Assembly: GCA_030280995.1 (NCBI GenBank)
Contig: JASXTE010000017.1
Location: 18,990,498-19,054,497, forward strand
Source of the DNA: Hemileia vastatrix
Lineage: Eukaryota; Basidiomycota; Pucciniomycetes; Pucciniales; Zaghouaniaceae
Length of the DNA stretch: 64,000 nucleotides
Direction: 5' to 3'
Position 1 is the stretch's first letter; every line of letters starts with the position of its first letter. The translations under genes were made by a program, and so were the position numbers. Below the pieces are notes generated by a model. The model was given only the letters and a program-made list of their open reading frames with translations. It was not told where the DNA came from and made no database searches. This document shows, in pieces, positions 44,274-56,644 of the stretch.

Positions 44274-45366
44274 TGTGGTCTTCCAACATTGGCAGGGGCC
44301 TTTGTTGTGTGTTTTGGTGCTGTTTGCGCATGTCTTAATTGACATCTGTTGAGGAATTGGGTATTTTTCTGGGTTTATTCCGTGGATATTGAGTCTGCGG
44401 GTATGTGGAGACTATCATTGGATAGCCCTGTTTTTTCTCTATATTTCATGTCTTGAAGACATTTTTCATATTCAAAGTTTTAAGGGGTCATTTCCTCATT
44501 TTTCATTTATAAAAGATAGCTGTTTAATTTTGTTTTTCGTGTTTTACGGGCTAACCTTAATTCTTAGGGTTAAGTGCTTAGTACTATTGGATAGAGCTAA
44601 TTTTTCTCTATATTTCATGTCTCGATGTTGTTATAGTGAAATTCCGTGTTTTAAAGGTTTTAGTAGTTGTAGTTATTTTTTCCAAGTAGATTAGGTGTTT
44701 TTATTGGTTTTCTGGCTTCAGGGAGGCTGTGCCGCTTCAGGCGGTGCCTCCGACGTCAGGCGGCCTGCCCGTCTCTGTTTGAGAAGGTTGAGGAGCGCTT
44801 CTGGAGGGTTTTTATTCAATTTGGCGGGTACAGGCGCCAAATTGGTGGGTGTGCATGGGCTCTTAGAGCGTGGTCTGTGTGTACATAGTGAATAAGACAG
44901 TTTGGGGGCAACCTTAATCATCATACAACCATCCGGAGGTTATATCATTGTTCTTCACTCAGTTTTCACTGTTTTCTGGCCACAATTGGCTGTGTTTGTT
45001 GCAAGTGAGTTCTTCATTTAACTTAACTTTGGCAACTGTTTTCTCTGTTATAGTCTTGAAAGCTATAGCAAGTATTATTGCTGTCTCTGGTGTGGATTTG
45101 CAGCCTACATCAAGTATCTTTGCTGTCTCTGGTGTGGACATTGGTCTACATTTCAGTTCTTTGGTCTGGTAGTCTTTCTGGTGACTAATTTCTTGGCTCA
45201 TCAAGCAGTCAAGTGTATTGGAAAAGGGGCTTTTGGTAAACAGGAACCAATTTACTGTAGCAGGTAAATCTCACTTATCTTTCTAAAGGGACAGGGGATT
45301 TTCTCTCTGGTTTTTCTCCAACTCCCTTGGTCAAGGCCTATAGCTAGTACTATAGGATTGTCTACA
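44274..45366 (+). repeat. Gypsy-B 3' LTR (1093 bp)
   Basis: Aligns with the 5' LTR along its length with scattered substitutions, except for an extra 318 bp at 44967-45284. That extra piece contains two copies of a unit ending GCTGTCTCTGGTGTGGA (about 45068-45138) and potential donor (CAAGTGAGT) and acceptor (TGTAGCAG) sites. Confidence 0.92.
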
Positions 45367-46109
45367 CCGTGCAAGCGCCTGCCAAGGACTGCATGTAGTT
45401 ACCCCACATCTCATGCCCTTTTTTGGGTTTCTAAGTGGTTTCTCAGTCAATATTGGGTATTTTTGAATGGGGATTTCACGTAGTATAATGTCAGGATTAG
45501 GCCCAGAATTTCTACTGTTAATCCCCCTTATTATTGAGTAATTATTAGTCTTAATTTCCTTTTTTAGTCTTTTATTTTAATGTATAATAGGCATATACTC
45601 TTTTTTTGCTTATTCTTTAATTTTGATGGATTATCCCTATTACTACAGGATTTTGGAGGGTGATATCATTCTAATTATGTTATGGATCACTCTGTATGTT
45701 TTTGGAAATTTCTATTAGCTGGAATGAGGCGTCATTAACTGTGTATAGGACTGGTAAATCAAGGGGTTCATTGGGGAAGTTATTGTGTATAAAAGGAGGG
45801 GGTTTTTGGTCTTGTTTTCTACATTCTTTATCATTACAATTAAACATATAGCCAATACAATTACAATACATATAAATAGTACTTATAAAGTCTTTGAATA
45901 GTATCTGAATTTATTAAATCTATTTTTCTACCAACTATAAGATTGTAAGCCATATATATAATTAGTGAGATTAAAATTACTGAGACCCTTATATTTTAAT
46001 GCTTATTGGATTTTTACTACAGTATTCATATAGGACCATTAAAATCTTCTAGACACTGACCATTCAAGCTATTTCACGTCTTTGTACTTGACCTCAGCCT
46101 GACAGGTGG

Positions 46110-46497
46110 TGGGGGCAGCAATGTATGGTGTTGATTAGATGGAGGGGAGAGGAATGTGGGGAGAGAGGAGAGTGACAAGTGGATACCTATAGATAGGTTT
46201 CTGATTGCCTGCATTAGGTATTCTATGGGATTAGGGACCTGCGCTGGCGAATTGTGCAACCTAGATCTGTTAGGATCTAAAGCAAGCAAAGGACTTGGTG
46301 TAGGTGAGGGAAAGAAAGGGTTTGCTTCAGGAGAAATTAAGCAAGGTTTGGCTTTGGAAGAGGATAAGCGAGAAGTTTCTTCAGGAGTGGTGAAATGAGG
46401 GGACTGACTTCCAGAAGTGGGAAATACAACACTTGGGGATGGGGGGACTATGTGACTATCTTCAATAGGGGAGGAGGGTAAAGATGTATGGGCCCGG
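46110..46497 (-). pseudogene. Copia-2 gag N-terminal fragment
   Basis: After removing the LTR-A insertion this joins the sequence just upstream of the Copia-2 gag start. Read on the minus strand it encodes a Pro/Ser-rich stretch and LLALDPNRSRLHNSPAQVPN, IEYLMQAIRNLSIGIHLSLS. The Pro/Ser-rich character is like the N-terminus of Copia-1 gag. Its right end is cut by Gypsy-D. Confidence 0.5.
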
Positions 46498-47088
46498 TGT
46501 AGAAAGTAAACTGTTTTATAATACTAAGCTACAGACACAATCCAAGATGGGTTGGTTCTTCTCTTTTAAAGAATAAAAAAAGAAGCGCCTGCCACTCTAA
46601 TTTTAAAGACAGTGAAAGCACATATTATAAATTTGGTTATCTTTATTTATTGGAGAATAAAGTAGGATAAGTTTGTAAAGATCTTTAAAAGAAAAAAAAA
46701 GTGAAATATCTTTTAATATAAGTAATTAATCTATTGGCTAGATCTATTCTCAGTAAGTGCTAGTATTCTCAGTCACTCCCTCTTGAAGCACTCTATCTAA
46801 TACTATCCTTACTGTAGCAATAAAATAACTCTACAGTACTACTTCTGGTATGCACACCTGTTATTTACAAAAAAATAAAATATATCTATTTCTCTTTTGT
46901 CTATATCAAAAATATCTACTCTATTTTCCTCTCCAATAAATTTAGATAACCAAACTTATAATATGTACTTTCACTGTCTTTAAAATTAGAGTGGCAGGCA
47001 CTTCTTTTTTTATTCTTTAAAAGAAAAGAACCAACCCATCTCGTATTGTGTCTATAGCTTAGTATTATAGAACAGTTATCTTTCTACA
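46498..47088 (+). repeat. Gypsy-D 5' LTR built as a long inverted repeat
   Basis: Starts TGTAGAAAGTAAACTG and ends TTTCTACA. The first about 165 bp and the last about 165 bp are inverted copies with few, mostly transition, differences (for example GAAGCGCC against GAAGTGCC). The centre (about 260 bp) is unrelated. It could instead be a fold-back element beside the gag gene, but no target duplication flanks it and a primer-site-like sequence follows. Confidence 0.65.
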
Positions 47089-47320
47089 ATTGGTGTCCCA
47101 AATATTGCATCCAGATTGTAAGCTTGGTTATTTTTTTTTCAGGGTTATGTCAAATAGAATGTAATCAAGCCGGCCCTTCAAAGGAAGAGTTTTAGGGTCT
47201 ACAATGAGTGGATCAAGCCGTTATCAGAGGATAGCGTAGGGCTTTATTAGATAATATAGTCAGTATAAGCTTTTTAGTGCTTATTTGTTTTTTTCATTAT
47301 TTTAGTAGTTAAAAGGTATA

Positions 47321-49725
47321 ATGGAACCTACAGCTACTACTTCTAAAGTTACTCAGGAGAGGGAAAAATTTCCCAATTCTACAGCATCAATACCACCTAA
47401 GGTTTTGACAATTGCTAGGTGCAAGGATGGAAGCCTGAGGTTTACTTTAATTAACACTCAAAAGCTTTTGAGGAGGTTTGAGCAAGTGGTGGAAGTACAT
47501 GGAGCATCAGATTATGATATGGTGCATCAAGTGTTATTTTTTGTTTAAAATAAATGTAAATAAAATCTAGAGGAACTGGATGGTCAGAAGAAATGTTACT
47601 GGAAGGCGCTGAAAGCACAGATGTTAAAGAGATGGCCTAAACTTACTGAGGAAACTAGGTATACAATCAAGGATCTAGATGTCTTGATAAATAGGGTAAA
47701 AGCTAAAGGGGGTGTGAGAGGCCCTAAAGATTTTAAGAGTTTTTAACAAGAATTTGATCAAGAAGTAAATTATTTGGTCAGTAATGAAGACTTTAGTGAT
47801 ACTAGTGTGTTTTTACCTTAGTTTTGTGAGGTGCTAGGGCCTGAGGTTGAAGATTGGGCAAAAAGGCACCTTGATAACAAAGAAAAATTGGTTAGGAAGA
47901 GGAATGGGGATTATAAGTATCCAGGGTTAGAGGAAGTGGAAATGTCTGTGGAAGTAGAAATGAAGTTGTGTTGGGTCAAGCACCAAGCAGCCAGGGGTTC
48001 TCTAGAGGATGTAGAGGTAATAGAGGTTCCCCCTATTACTGGATCACCTTCCTCAGTGTCAACTCCAAAAGCAAAGGCAAAATCACAGGATTCAAACTCA
48101 GTGATAGCAAGAGTTGAATTGTTGGAGAAGAAGTTGAGTGAAGCAGCTAAACCCAAGCCTATATTTACTCCTCAACCATCATGGTTTTCCTCTATGATAT
48201 GTTATTATTGTAATAAAGAAGGTCATACACAAATGAGATGTAATGCGCTTCAGAAAGACAAAGAAGACAAGGTAGTCTTCAAGGATGGGACAGCTTTAAT
48301 TTTAGAGGAAAGAACAAAGCTTGTAATGGATAAGTATTAAGGGATGCAAGCCATCGTAATTGATAATATTAACAAGAAAGATATGGAGTTCAAGTCTAGT
48401 AAGGGCAAGGAGCCTGCAGATAAAAACTCAAAGTCAGTAAATTTTGCAGTCACTTGTGCAGTATTGGATTTCAAGGTCAAAGAGGGGGAAGTTGCAGCGC
48501 CACTCACTACAGCACGGTTAGAGATGTTTGCAGCCAAAAATAAGAAAATGGCTTCACTAACTATTAGTAGGCCAATAAGGGATGAAGCCAAGTATGCAAA
48601 TCCAGAGGAAATTGAGGAGGTAGGGTATACTACGAGAGAAAATACACCAGTACCACCTGAGGATGTCAAAATGGAAGATGAATCTGAAAATAAAATGTAT
48701 TATTATATGGATCAATGTATCAAAGAACAACTTTTAGAGGATCCAGAGATAGTTCAGCAAGGAGAAGTGCCAGCAGAAGGGATGCCTGGAGCAAAGCATA
48801 ATACTCCAAAGAATCCACCAGGCAGGGCCAAAGCTAGAGTGAAGGTGACTCAACCAAAATGGAGGATGAAGTGCCCATTTCATGTGGAATATCTTAGGGC
48901 AGCTGAAGATTTAATTTCAGAATGTCTTGAAACAACAGTTTAAGTGCCATTGGGGGTGTTAACAGCAGAAGCACCAGATGTAGCAAATGGCATAGTAGAT
49001 AAATGTAGGAAGAAAAGAGTTGTGAATTGTGTTGAGTATAATTTTGTGGAACATTCAATTTAACCAGTTGTGGGACTATCAAGGGTACCACAATATGCAG
49101 GGCTATTAGGGTATTTAGTGGTTATAATTAATGGGAAGCATATCAGAGTGCTAGTAGATACTGGTTCTTAGATCAATGTAGTTTCTGTGGAGGATGCTTT
49201 GGATTTAGTTTTTCCAGTAAAAGATGGAAAAGGAACTGTGTCATGTATTGGAGGTGGTAGGTTACGAGTTATAGGGGGAGCTGAATATGTGAAGACACAA
49301 GTTGTGGGAGTGTCAAGAGATCTACCCTATTATGTTCCTATGAGTGTAGTGAAACCAGTTTTGCGACCACTGTTTTTGATGCATTATTCTGTGAAAATAA
49401 ATTATTGTTTGAATAAGACTATAGGGATTAGGATTATGGGTTATGATGGTATTCCAGTAACAGAAGTCTTAGTAGTGCCTAAGGATGGTGGCTGGGAAAC
49501 TAAGTATGTTGGATATGTGAGTTTGAAGAAAGAAAGAGAGTTTAATGAGGATGAAGGGAATGTGTGACTTCCAGGGAGGCCCCAATATTTTCATTAGGGG
49601 CTAGATATCTAGGCTTTACTATCTCCTGGAGTGAGAAGAACCTGGATAGTGATCAGTCAGTCCAAGAAGGGATACATAAATTGGGACTTCACAGATGTCT
49701 TAGTAATACTACTATAAAGTGCATT
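47321..49725 (+). pseudogene. Gypsy-D gag-protease (many stops)
   Basis: Starts MEPTATTSKVTQEREKFPN. Gag core: RFEQVVEVHGASDYDMVHQV, then KALKAQMLKRWPKL and EVLGPEVEDWAKRHL. Zinc knuckle CYYC-NKEG-H-TQMR-C at about 48195-48240. Protease IRVLVDTGS then a stop where Gln is expected, then INVVS (about 49145-49180). In-frame stops occur near 47548, 47743, 47820, 48340, 48942, 49062 and 49170; most read as CAA or CAG changed to TAA or TAG. Confidence 0.8.
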
Positions 49726-50898
49726 TGTCAGCCTATGTATAACCAGGACTGAGTATTTATTATGCTTAAAGTATGATAACCTTAATTACATTAAGCTTAT
49801 AAGTAAAAATTATGGTTATAATACTTATATATATGGTTATTATACTAATATATATTTATTACACTATTAAATGACTTATATAAGCTAAAATAGCTTATCC
49901 ATATCCCTATAATACTTATTAAGGTGCTAATGGAGTCATAATATACTTATCTTAAGTGATATTAAGTAAATATAGACACACATAAGCTTATATGTAGGCA
50001 TAAACCTCATATTCAATGAAATATGTAGTTATATTATGTATATATAGATCTATAAGTGGGCTTTAACCTCTAAATAGCCTATAAGATTTATTTTTATGCT
50101 TATTTTAGGTCATATGGATGTATACAATGGACTCACAACGCCTACACAAGCATATACACCTTTTTCAGGCACATATATCCAGTTTGGAAAACTTAATCTG
50201 CTTCCTTTGATGAATTTTCATGGATTTATGGGTTGAGATATGATTAATGGGTTGATATGGATGCTTGAGGATGTTATTGGGGGCTTGGAAAGTTAATTTT
50301 TTTCCTTTATATGCTTTGTGTTTCATTATATACTCTTTGGATGAGTTATTTTACCTGTTTCTTTATGGTATCCACTTTTATCTGTTTTCTCTATTTATGG
50401 TATGGGTTTATGATATCATTAATTGTGATGGAAGTTCCTTACTGGAGGTCTAGGTGTTGAAACTTCCTGAAGTGTTTGCCATGGGGAGGTGATGAGCCCT
50501 CACAGTGCTGTAATTTCCATGGAGAGAAGTGACATCATCTGGATTGAAGGTCTGTGCACTCCAGTGGATTTTGGTATAAGTAAGGGAGGATTTGACAGGT
50601 TATTGGACATCATTTACTTACTAAAATTCAAATAACCATTATAAAACAATTATTATCATATAGAAATATATTATAAAGCATTTATAAATTGATATTATCT
50701 TTATATTATCTATAAATATATTTTATTAACCTATTTTCCACCACTAGCACACACCAATCCAAATATTGTGAGTTAACACTGAGCGTAACTATTTTATTAG
50801 TCTTCCACTGGGTTTAATCAGTAAATCATTTATCAATAAGTAGTTGGACCATTAAGATTTACTATCAAATCATACTTAGATACTAGCATACACTGACA
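49726..50898 (+). repeat. Gypsy-C 5' LTR (1173 bp)
   Basis: Starts TGTCAGCCTATGTATAACC, shares CAGGACTGAGTA with LTR-A, ends CACTGACA and is followed by ATTGGGGGTCC, the same post-LTR sequence type as in Gypsy-1. Confidence 0.8.
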
Positions 50899-51112
50899 AT
50901 TGGGGGTCCTTCCTTAATTATTACTTATTATTTAGTATAAGCCTTAGGACATGATTTTTACTATAGTATAGCTCATAAAAACCAAATATTTGGGTCTTCA
51001 GCACATTAGTGGGTCATCATAACTCATTGATTGCGGAAAAGAACCCTTATAATAATTGTATTAATTTTTAAAATGAAAATTAGTTATTACAGTAGTAACT
51101 GTACCCAATATA

Positions 51113-51171
51113 AACCCAATTTCACTTGGTATTTGGTCACCAATATAACACCCAATTCAATTGGTATTTAG
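51113..51171 (+). repeat. Two-copy repeat in the Gypsy-C leader
   Basis: Two units of about 33 nt: CCAATATAA then CCCAATT then CA(C/A)TTGGTATTT. The second unit contains the short inverted repeat CCAATTCAATTGG. It occupies the place of the seven-copy array of Gypsy-1. Confidence 0.6.
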
Positions 51172-51403
51172 TTAAACCTTAGTAAGATAATTATTCAACC
51201 TTATAAAGGTTTATTTAAACTTATTAATTAGATTTTAACAGATTTTTTCAAATTTTTATTATATTTTATTTAAATAAATAAAAATATAAATTCAGGGTAA
51301 GCTCCAGCACTTTTAATAGTATTTATATTGCTAATATTTTTTCCTACTGATTAAAATACAGGTTTTTCCTTTGTAGGATTAAAAAGTAGTTATTTGAGGC
51401 ATA

Positions 51404-53560
51404 ATGAGTGCTACACTGGACAATGTAAGTGATAAACCTGCTTTTAATACCAGGTCTAAAGCTAAAAACAATGTACCAGGACATCACTATGGAAGATCAG
51501 TTCTACCCACAGCCAGAAAAAATGAGCATAGAGGAAAAGGACACCCTCTTAAAAATATAACTATAAATAAGACATAAAATACTCTTCAGGATCAACTTTC
51601 CCACTTGGAAAAACAAGTTCTGAAGCTGGAGGAGTCAAAATCTTCTATCATAAATGAAGTGGAAAAGGTGGAAACCAACTGCAGGATAGGATTCCAGAAA
51701 TTAAAACAAACTCTGGAAGAGCTGAAGGGATTACAGCTAAACCAGCCACCCCTTATCCAAGGAGGATTAGGTCAATCACAGGACAAGATCTTGGTAGAGA
51801 AATGGAAATGGGATTGGTTTCACCAACAGTGGGCCAGTCACAACTGCAACAAGGATCCACCCCCTCATCAGACCAATTCAACTCACCCCTAAAAGCCAAA
51901 GCAAAAGAACCAAAAATAAGAACTTTCTCCTATCCCTTGGTAAGTAGATTGCCTTCTCAGATTGCACAAAATACTGATGATAATATTTCAGGTAATATAA
52001 TTGATGTTAAATCTGTTCAGAAAATAGAGGAGGACTTAAGATAAATAGGTTTTGATGTAGATACATCTGATTTATCTTTTGTTAATAAAAATAGTACTAT
52101 TTATGATAATAATACAGTTAACCCTCAGCTTTACCACTTATTAGTAATTTGAGAGCTTCACAAAATAGTGAATAATGTGAGAAGGAAGATTTTGAGTATT
52201 TTAACAAAAATCCAACTGTCCATAGAATTGTTTCAGAATTATGGAATAGAATGACTGAGTGTGAGGAACAGGCAATTAAGCTCACAAGTGACACAATTTT
52301 GTCCTTAACATTGAATATTTTCCTACTGGATTCAAGAAATAAAGAATTAGAGAAAGAACATTTGGATCTAACTCTTAAATATGATTCCTTAAGTAATAAA
52401 TATAGTGATCTTTCAAACAAATTCTGTGAATTAAAAAATTGTATGAAGCACATTTATTGAAATATGAATCAAGAAAAAATTTATCATTTGCACAAAAAAA
52501 TCAAAGTGTCTCTGATTTGTTACAAATAATAACTAAGGTTGAAATTTAAACTGCCAATCTACTAATTAATCAAAATAATCATAAGTATACACAGTATAAC
52601 AATAATCCATTCATTTGCAAAAAAGCATCTCAATCATTCCCATTTCCACCAAATTTGAAAACATGTGGTGGAAGTGTCAAATCTGAAATAACAAATGTAA
52701 GACACAAATCAGTACAAGAGGAAATACAAGAAGATTTATCTAAAGTAAATGAGTTGGTGAATTTTTTCAGGATTAGTGATATTAAATACAATCAGAAGAA
52801 TTGGCCAAAAATTGACCAGTACCCAACTTATGATGGGGAAGCCAGCTCTGATTGGCAACATTTAATTCAAAAAATTGATAATTTACAATTCTCATATAAG
52901 TTACCAGATGAAGAAATAACATCAAAACTAATTTCATTATTCAAGGATCTTGCTTTATTATGGTTTGAAGCTGTATTAAGTAAGGGTAAAGATTACTTTT
53001 GGGATGAATGGAAACACCTGATTTAAAATAATATGGAGGTTCTAAATTCAGACTAATTCAGCAAAGATTATATGAGAAAACAAGGCATAATCTGTTGAAT
53101 GGCAACAAACCTATGGTATTTTTAAAAAATTTAAATAAAATATTAAAATCCATTGAGCCAAATATAGATTTTAACTTACAGAAAGGTAAAATAATATATA
53201 AACTGCCTATATCTGTCAGAGAAACTGTTGTAGCTAGAACAATAATGGTTAATGAATACTCTGAATTTATCAATATTTGTGATGAAATATTATTAATCCA
53301 TAAGTATGAAGCAAGGTACACCACTTATAAACAAAATAATGAACCTGTAAGAAATCAGAATTCAAAACCACTGCAGGAAAAACAGTAAAAACCAACTGCA
53401 CCTGTAGTACCTAAAAAGTATGAGACTAATACTTGTTATAAGTGTGATAAGCCTTGGGTTAAAGGTAAAAAATTTGAGAAAAATATAAATATTGTTGAAA
53501 ATCAGCAAGAATCTGAAAATGAAACAGAAAAAAGTAAAGATTCAAGTGATTATGACAGTA
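51404..53560 (+). pseudogene. Gypsy-C gag (broken)
   Basis: Starts MSATLDNVSDKPAFNTRSKA at 51404. A Lys/Glu coil (51605-51892) ends with VEKWKWDWFHQQW, matching the spliced frame of Gypsy-1, and a GTAAGT donor lies at 51940. The capsid-like core (NWPKIDQYPTYDGEASSDWQ, LLWFEAVLSKGKDYFWDEWK) spans 52795-53388 with frame changes, and a decayed zinc knuckle (CYKCDKPW) lies near 53435. Several stops are present. Confidence 0.75.
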
Positions 53561-55759
53561 ATATCTAATATAGTGATGAAAATGAGGTCTGTATCTTGGA
53601 AGATGATTTGTGCATATTTGAAAATCCAATATTAAATATGGACTCATATGTAACATTAATGAATTTTGAAGATGCTGAAATTATTAAGGACATACAAGCT
53701 GATAAATTAAGAATGACACCTATCACGTTTCCAGAAATAATTTCTGAAGAAACTGTAAATATAGTATTGGATACAGGAGCTGCTGTTTCTGTTGTTTCTG
53801 AATATACATTACAGAAAATTGATAGTGATTATAAGTCAAGGCCTAAACCCCTTCAAAATAAAAATTGGAGAGGTTTTGGATCAGTACTACACCCCATTGG
53901 TATTTACAGAGCTTCTCTTTTCTTTAAAATTCAACATGGTTATGTTAGAATAACTTGTGACTTTGTAGTAATGGAGAATACTAATTGTAGTAGCTGTTTT
54001 ATCATTGGTAATGACATTCTGACAAGTTTTGGGGTGAAATTAGACCCTTCTAATAATAATTTTAGAATTGGCATTAATGGTAAAAGAAAAATTAAAAAAA
54101 ATCTTTTAACACAGTCTAACACATTAAGTCAGTAAAAGATATTCCTTGTAAAGGAAGAGAATCCAGTGAGATGGAACTTCTGGAAACAGAAATTTCAAAA
54201 GCATAATTTGGCACTCAGATAAGTGAAACTGAGAAAAAAAATATTTTGGACTTAATTAAAGCATTTCCAATGGCTTTTGCACATGGGACCAATGAACTTG
54301 GCCTTGTAAAAGATCATGAGATGAAAATTAGTTTAACCTGTGAAATGGATAATATTCATGCTAGTCTTAAAAAGAAACCATACCCTGCTTCACCATTGAA
54401 GAGAAAAGACATAGAGGATAATATTAGAATCTTGTTAAACATGAAAATTATTGACAAGGTTGAAGTGACACCAAAATATTGTGTGATATCACCAGTGCTA
54501 ATTTCTTATGAACAAGATAAAGAAAGAATGTTCAGTGATTATAGAGCTTTAAATACATTTACAGTAGATGATATTTACCCCTTGCCAAGGATTGCCTCTA
54601 TACATTCTACCCTTAAAGGTGCTAAATAAACAAGTTGCCTAGATGTAAATAAAGGTGTCATCAAATTCCTGTTGAAAAGAATTCACAGAACTTTTTGTTG
54701 ATAACAACACATATGGGAATATATAAATTTTTCAGGATGCCATTTGGACCAAAAAATTCTCCTTAAGTATTTCAGCAGTAAATGGATATAAAATTCCATA
54801 ATGAAATTATTGAAGGATGGTTGATGGTATACATTGATGACATCATAGTGTTCTCTAAGACATATGATAAGCACTTAATCCATTTAAGGAAGGTATTTCA
54901 GAAGATGGATGAAATAAAAATGACCCTTGCATTGAAAAAATGTAAATTTGGGTTCAAGTCTTTAAAAGTGCTTGGTCATATTATTTCTGGCTTAAAAATA
55001 TGTGTATACCAAAATAAGGTGGCTGCAATCAAGAATATTGGAATTCCTCAAAAGGTAAAGGATGTAAAATCTTTTCTTGGTATGTGTGGTTATTATAGAC
55101 AATATATAAAGATCTACCAATTAATTGCTGCACCATTGACCACACTGATAAAGAAATCAGAAGCTTTCATTTGGAATAATGAAAGACAAAAGGCTTTTGA
55201 AAAGTTAAAAGAATGTTTAATGACAGCCCCCATCTTGGGATTACCAGATTTCCAATTACCTTTTTTCTTGTATACTGATGCAAGTTTTATTGGTTTGGGT
55301 GCTGTTTTGCATCAAAAACAACTTATTGAAGGAAAAATTTCAGAAGTAGTAATTTGCTATATTTCACGTACTCTAAGAAGTAGTGAATTGAAATATGGTG
55401 CTACTCAACTTGAATGCTTGGCGGAAGTATGGGCTCTTGAGAAGCTACATTATTACATTGAAGACAAAAAATTTGAGTTAATAACTGACTGTAGTGCAGT
55501 TAAGTCACTCTTAAACATGAAAACCCCTAGCAAGTATATTTTTAGATGGAAATTGTCTGTACAAGAATATAGAGGATGGATGAATATTACACATAGATCA
55601 GAAACTTTACACTCTAATGTATATCTGTTATCTAGAGTATCTCTACCTAATAATGATGATAATCCTGCTTATGTTCCTGAAACAGAGATTATTAACACTT
55701 ATGGAATTTATATTGTAGATTATGAGGATGAATTTATGCAATAAATTCTTGATAATTAT

Positions 55760-56644
55760 CACCACGCAATATGGGGGGCAGACTTGCTAGCAAGTCCGCA
55801 ACTTGAAGTCAGATGGAAATCAGATGGAACTCAGACTGAAGTAATACTGAACTTTCACTTGAATTATCACACAAATAATAATGGATCTATATTGAAAACA
55901 TAGTGAAAGTGTGAGGATAACTGAATGGAAGCCAGAAAAAATCATTCCATGAGTCTACTCAATGCAAAGTATTTTTTGAAGCAACTTATTTAAATAATAC
56001 TTTATTAAATTAATTTGATCAATAAAAATTGATTGAAAATATTTCAATTCTTAAATACAATAATTTTATTAAAAAAATTCAGATTACATATAAAAAAAAT
56101 CAGTGACTTTTTCTATTACTTACAACTGTTTTTACAGAATTGAAAACTATGTTTCAGCTAATATTATATGGAAGTGAACTCTGTTCTTCGCCCGAAGAAC
56201 AGAGCTCATCCTCCTATGTTCACACTCTGTTTGCACCAATCTCCATCCCTTTCAACTCTATCAACACATGCTTGTCTTCCCTCCACATGCCTTTCACTAT
56301 CCTCCCAGCCCCATTGTATGCCATCCTCTTTTGATCCCCATTTCACCCCTCTCAACCTCTCCCAGACCCTTTTCTTCATTTAAAATGCCTCGGAATCCTT
56401 AATCTTCCCTTCCAACTCTTTCCCAACCTTTTCGCTACCCCATATACCCTTCCTCACCCCTCTCTCCAGCCTTTCCAACCCTTATAGCCCCATTCATGTT
56501 CATATGAGCTTCAAGGTGTTCAAAGTAAATTCAATACTTCTTCATGATGGTTTCATCACTTCCTAAATGTGTGCTCAAAAAGATATGAATTAGGTTTCAA
56601 GGTTGCGGACTTGCTAGCAAGTCCGCCCCCCATATTGCGTGGTG
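55760..56644. mobile_element. MITE/non-autonomous DNA transposon with palindromic ends (885 bp)
   Basis: Terminal inverted repeats of about 50 bp start CACCACGCAATATGGGGGGC. Each contains the 18-bp palindrome GGACTTGCTAGCAAGTCC (one base differs in the left copy). The target duplication is TAT (55757-55759 and 56645-56647): removing the element restores ILDNYASDPDLSKL, matching Gypsy-1. No transposase is encoded; the interior includes a pyrimidine-rich stretch near 56210-56480. Confidence 0.9.

Larger units (their letters stand above)
32789..45366 (+). mobile_element. Gypsy-B: 12.6-kb Ty3/Gypsy element with antisense genes
   Basis: LTRs at 32789-33563 and 44274-45366 start TGTGGTCTTCC and end GATTGTCTACA. 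Target duplication CCGT lies at 32785-32788 and 45367-45370. A primer-binding site follows the 5' LTR and a polypurine tract (GGAGGGAGGA) precedes the 3' LTR. Gag-protease and pol lie at 33655-40213. A 4-kb segment between pol and the 3' LTR carries two minus-strand genes and repeated motifs, which is unusual for a Gypsy element. Confidence 0.92.
32041..46104 (+). mobile_element. Solo LTR-A copy 1, split by Gypsy-B
   Basis: The 5' part (32041-32788, start TGCCAGCCTG) and the 3' part (45371-46104, end GCCTGACA) together align end to end with the intact copy at 57186-58686. The whole is flanked by GGTGG. No internal Gypsy region is associated, so it is a solo LTR left by recombination. TATAAAA lies at 45788-45794. 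Gypsy-B is inserted within it. Confidence 0.88.
46498..49725 (+). mobile_element. Gypsy-D: decayed Gypsy element related to Gypsy-B
   Basis: A 591-bp LTR is followed by ATTGGTGTCCC, a leader, and gag-protease similar in plan to Gypsy-B (DYDMVHQVLFF; CYYC-x4-H-x4-C; LVDTGS). It is interrupted at 49725 by Gypsy-C. The remainder (RT onward and the 3' LTR) was not found in the window. Confidence 0.75.

Noticed and set aside
46156..46398. Plus-strand ORF with GEGKKGFASGEIKQGL-like repeats
   Set aside because: Antisense to the Pro/Ser-rich Copia-2 gag fragment; judged a shadow.
56140..56383. ORFs inside the MITE
   Set aside because: Low-complexity pyrimidine-rich translation with no transposase motif.
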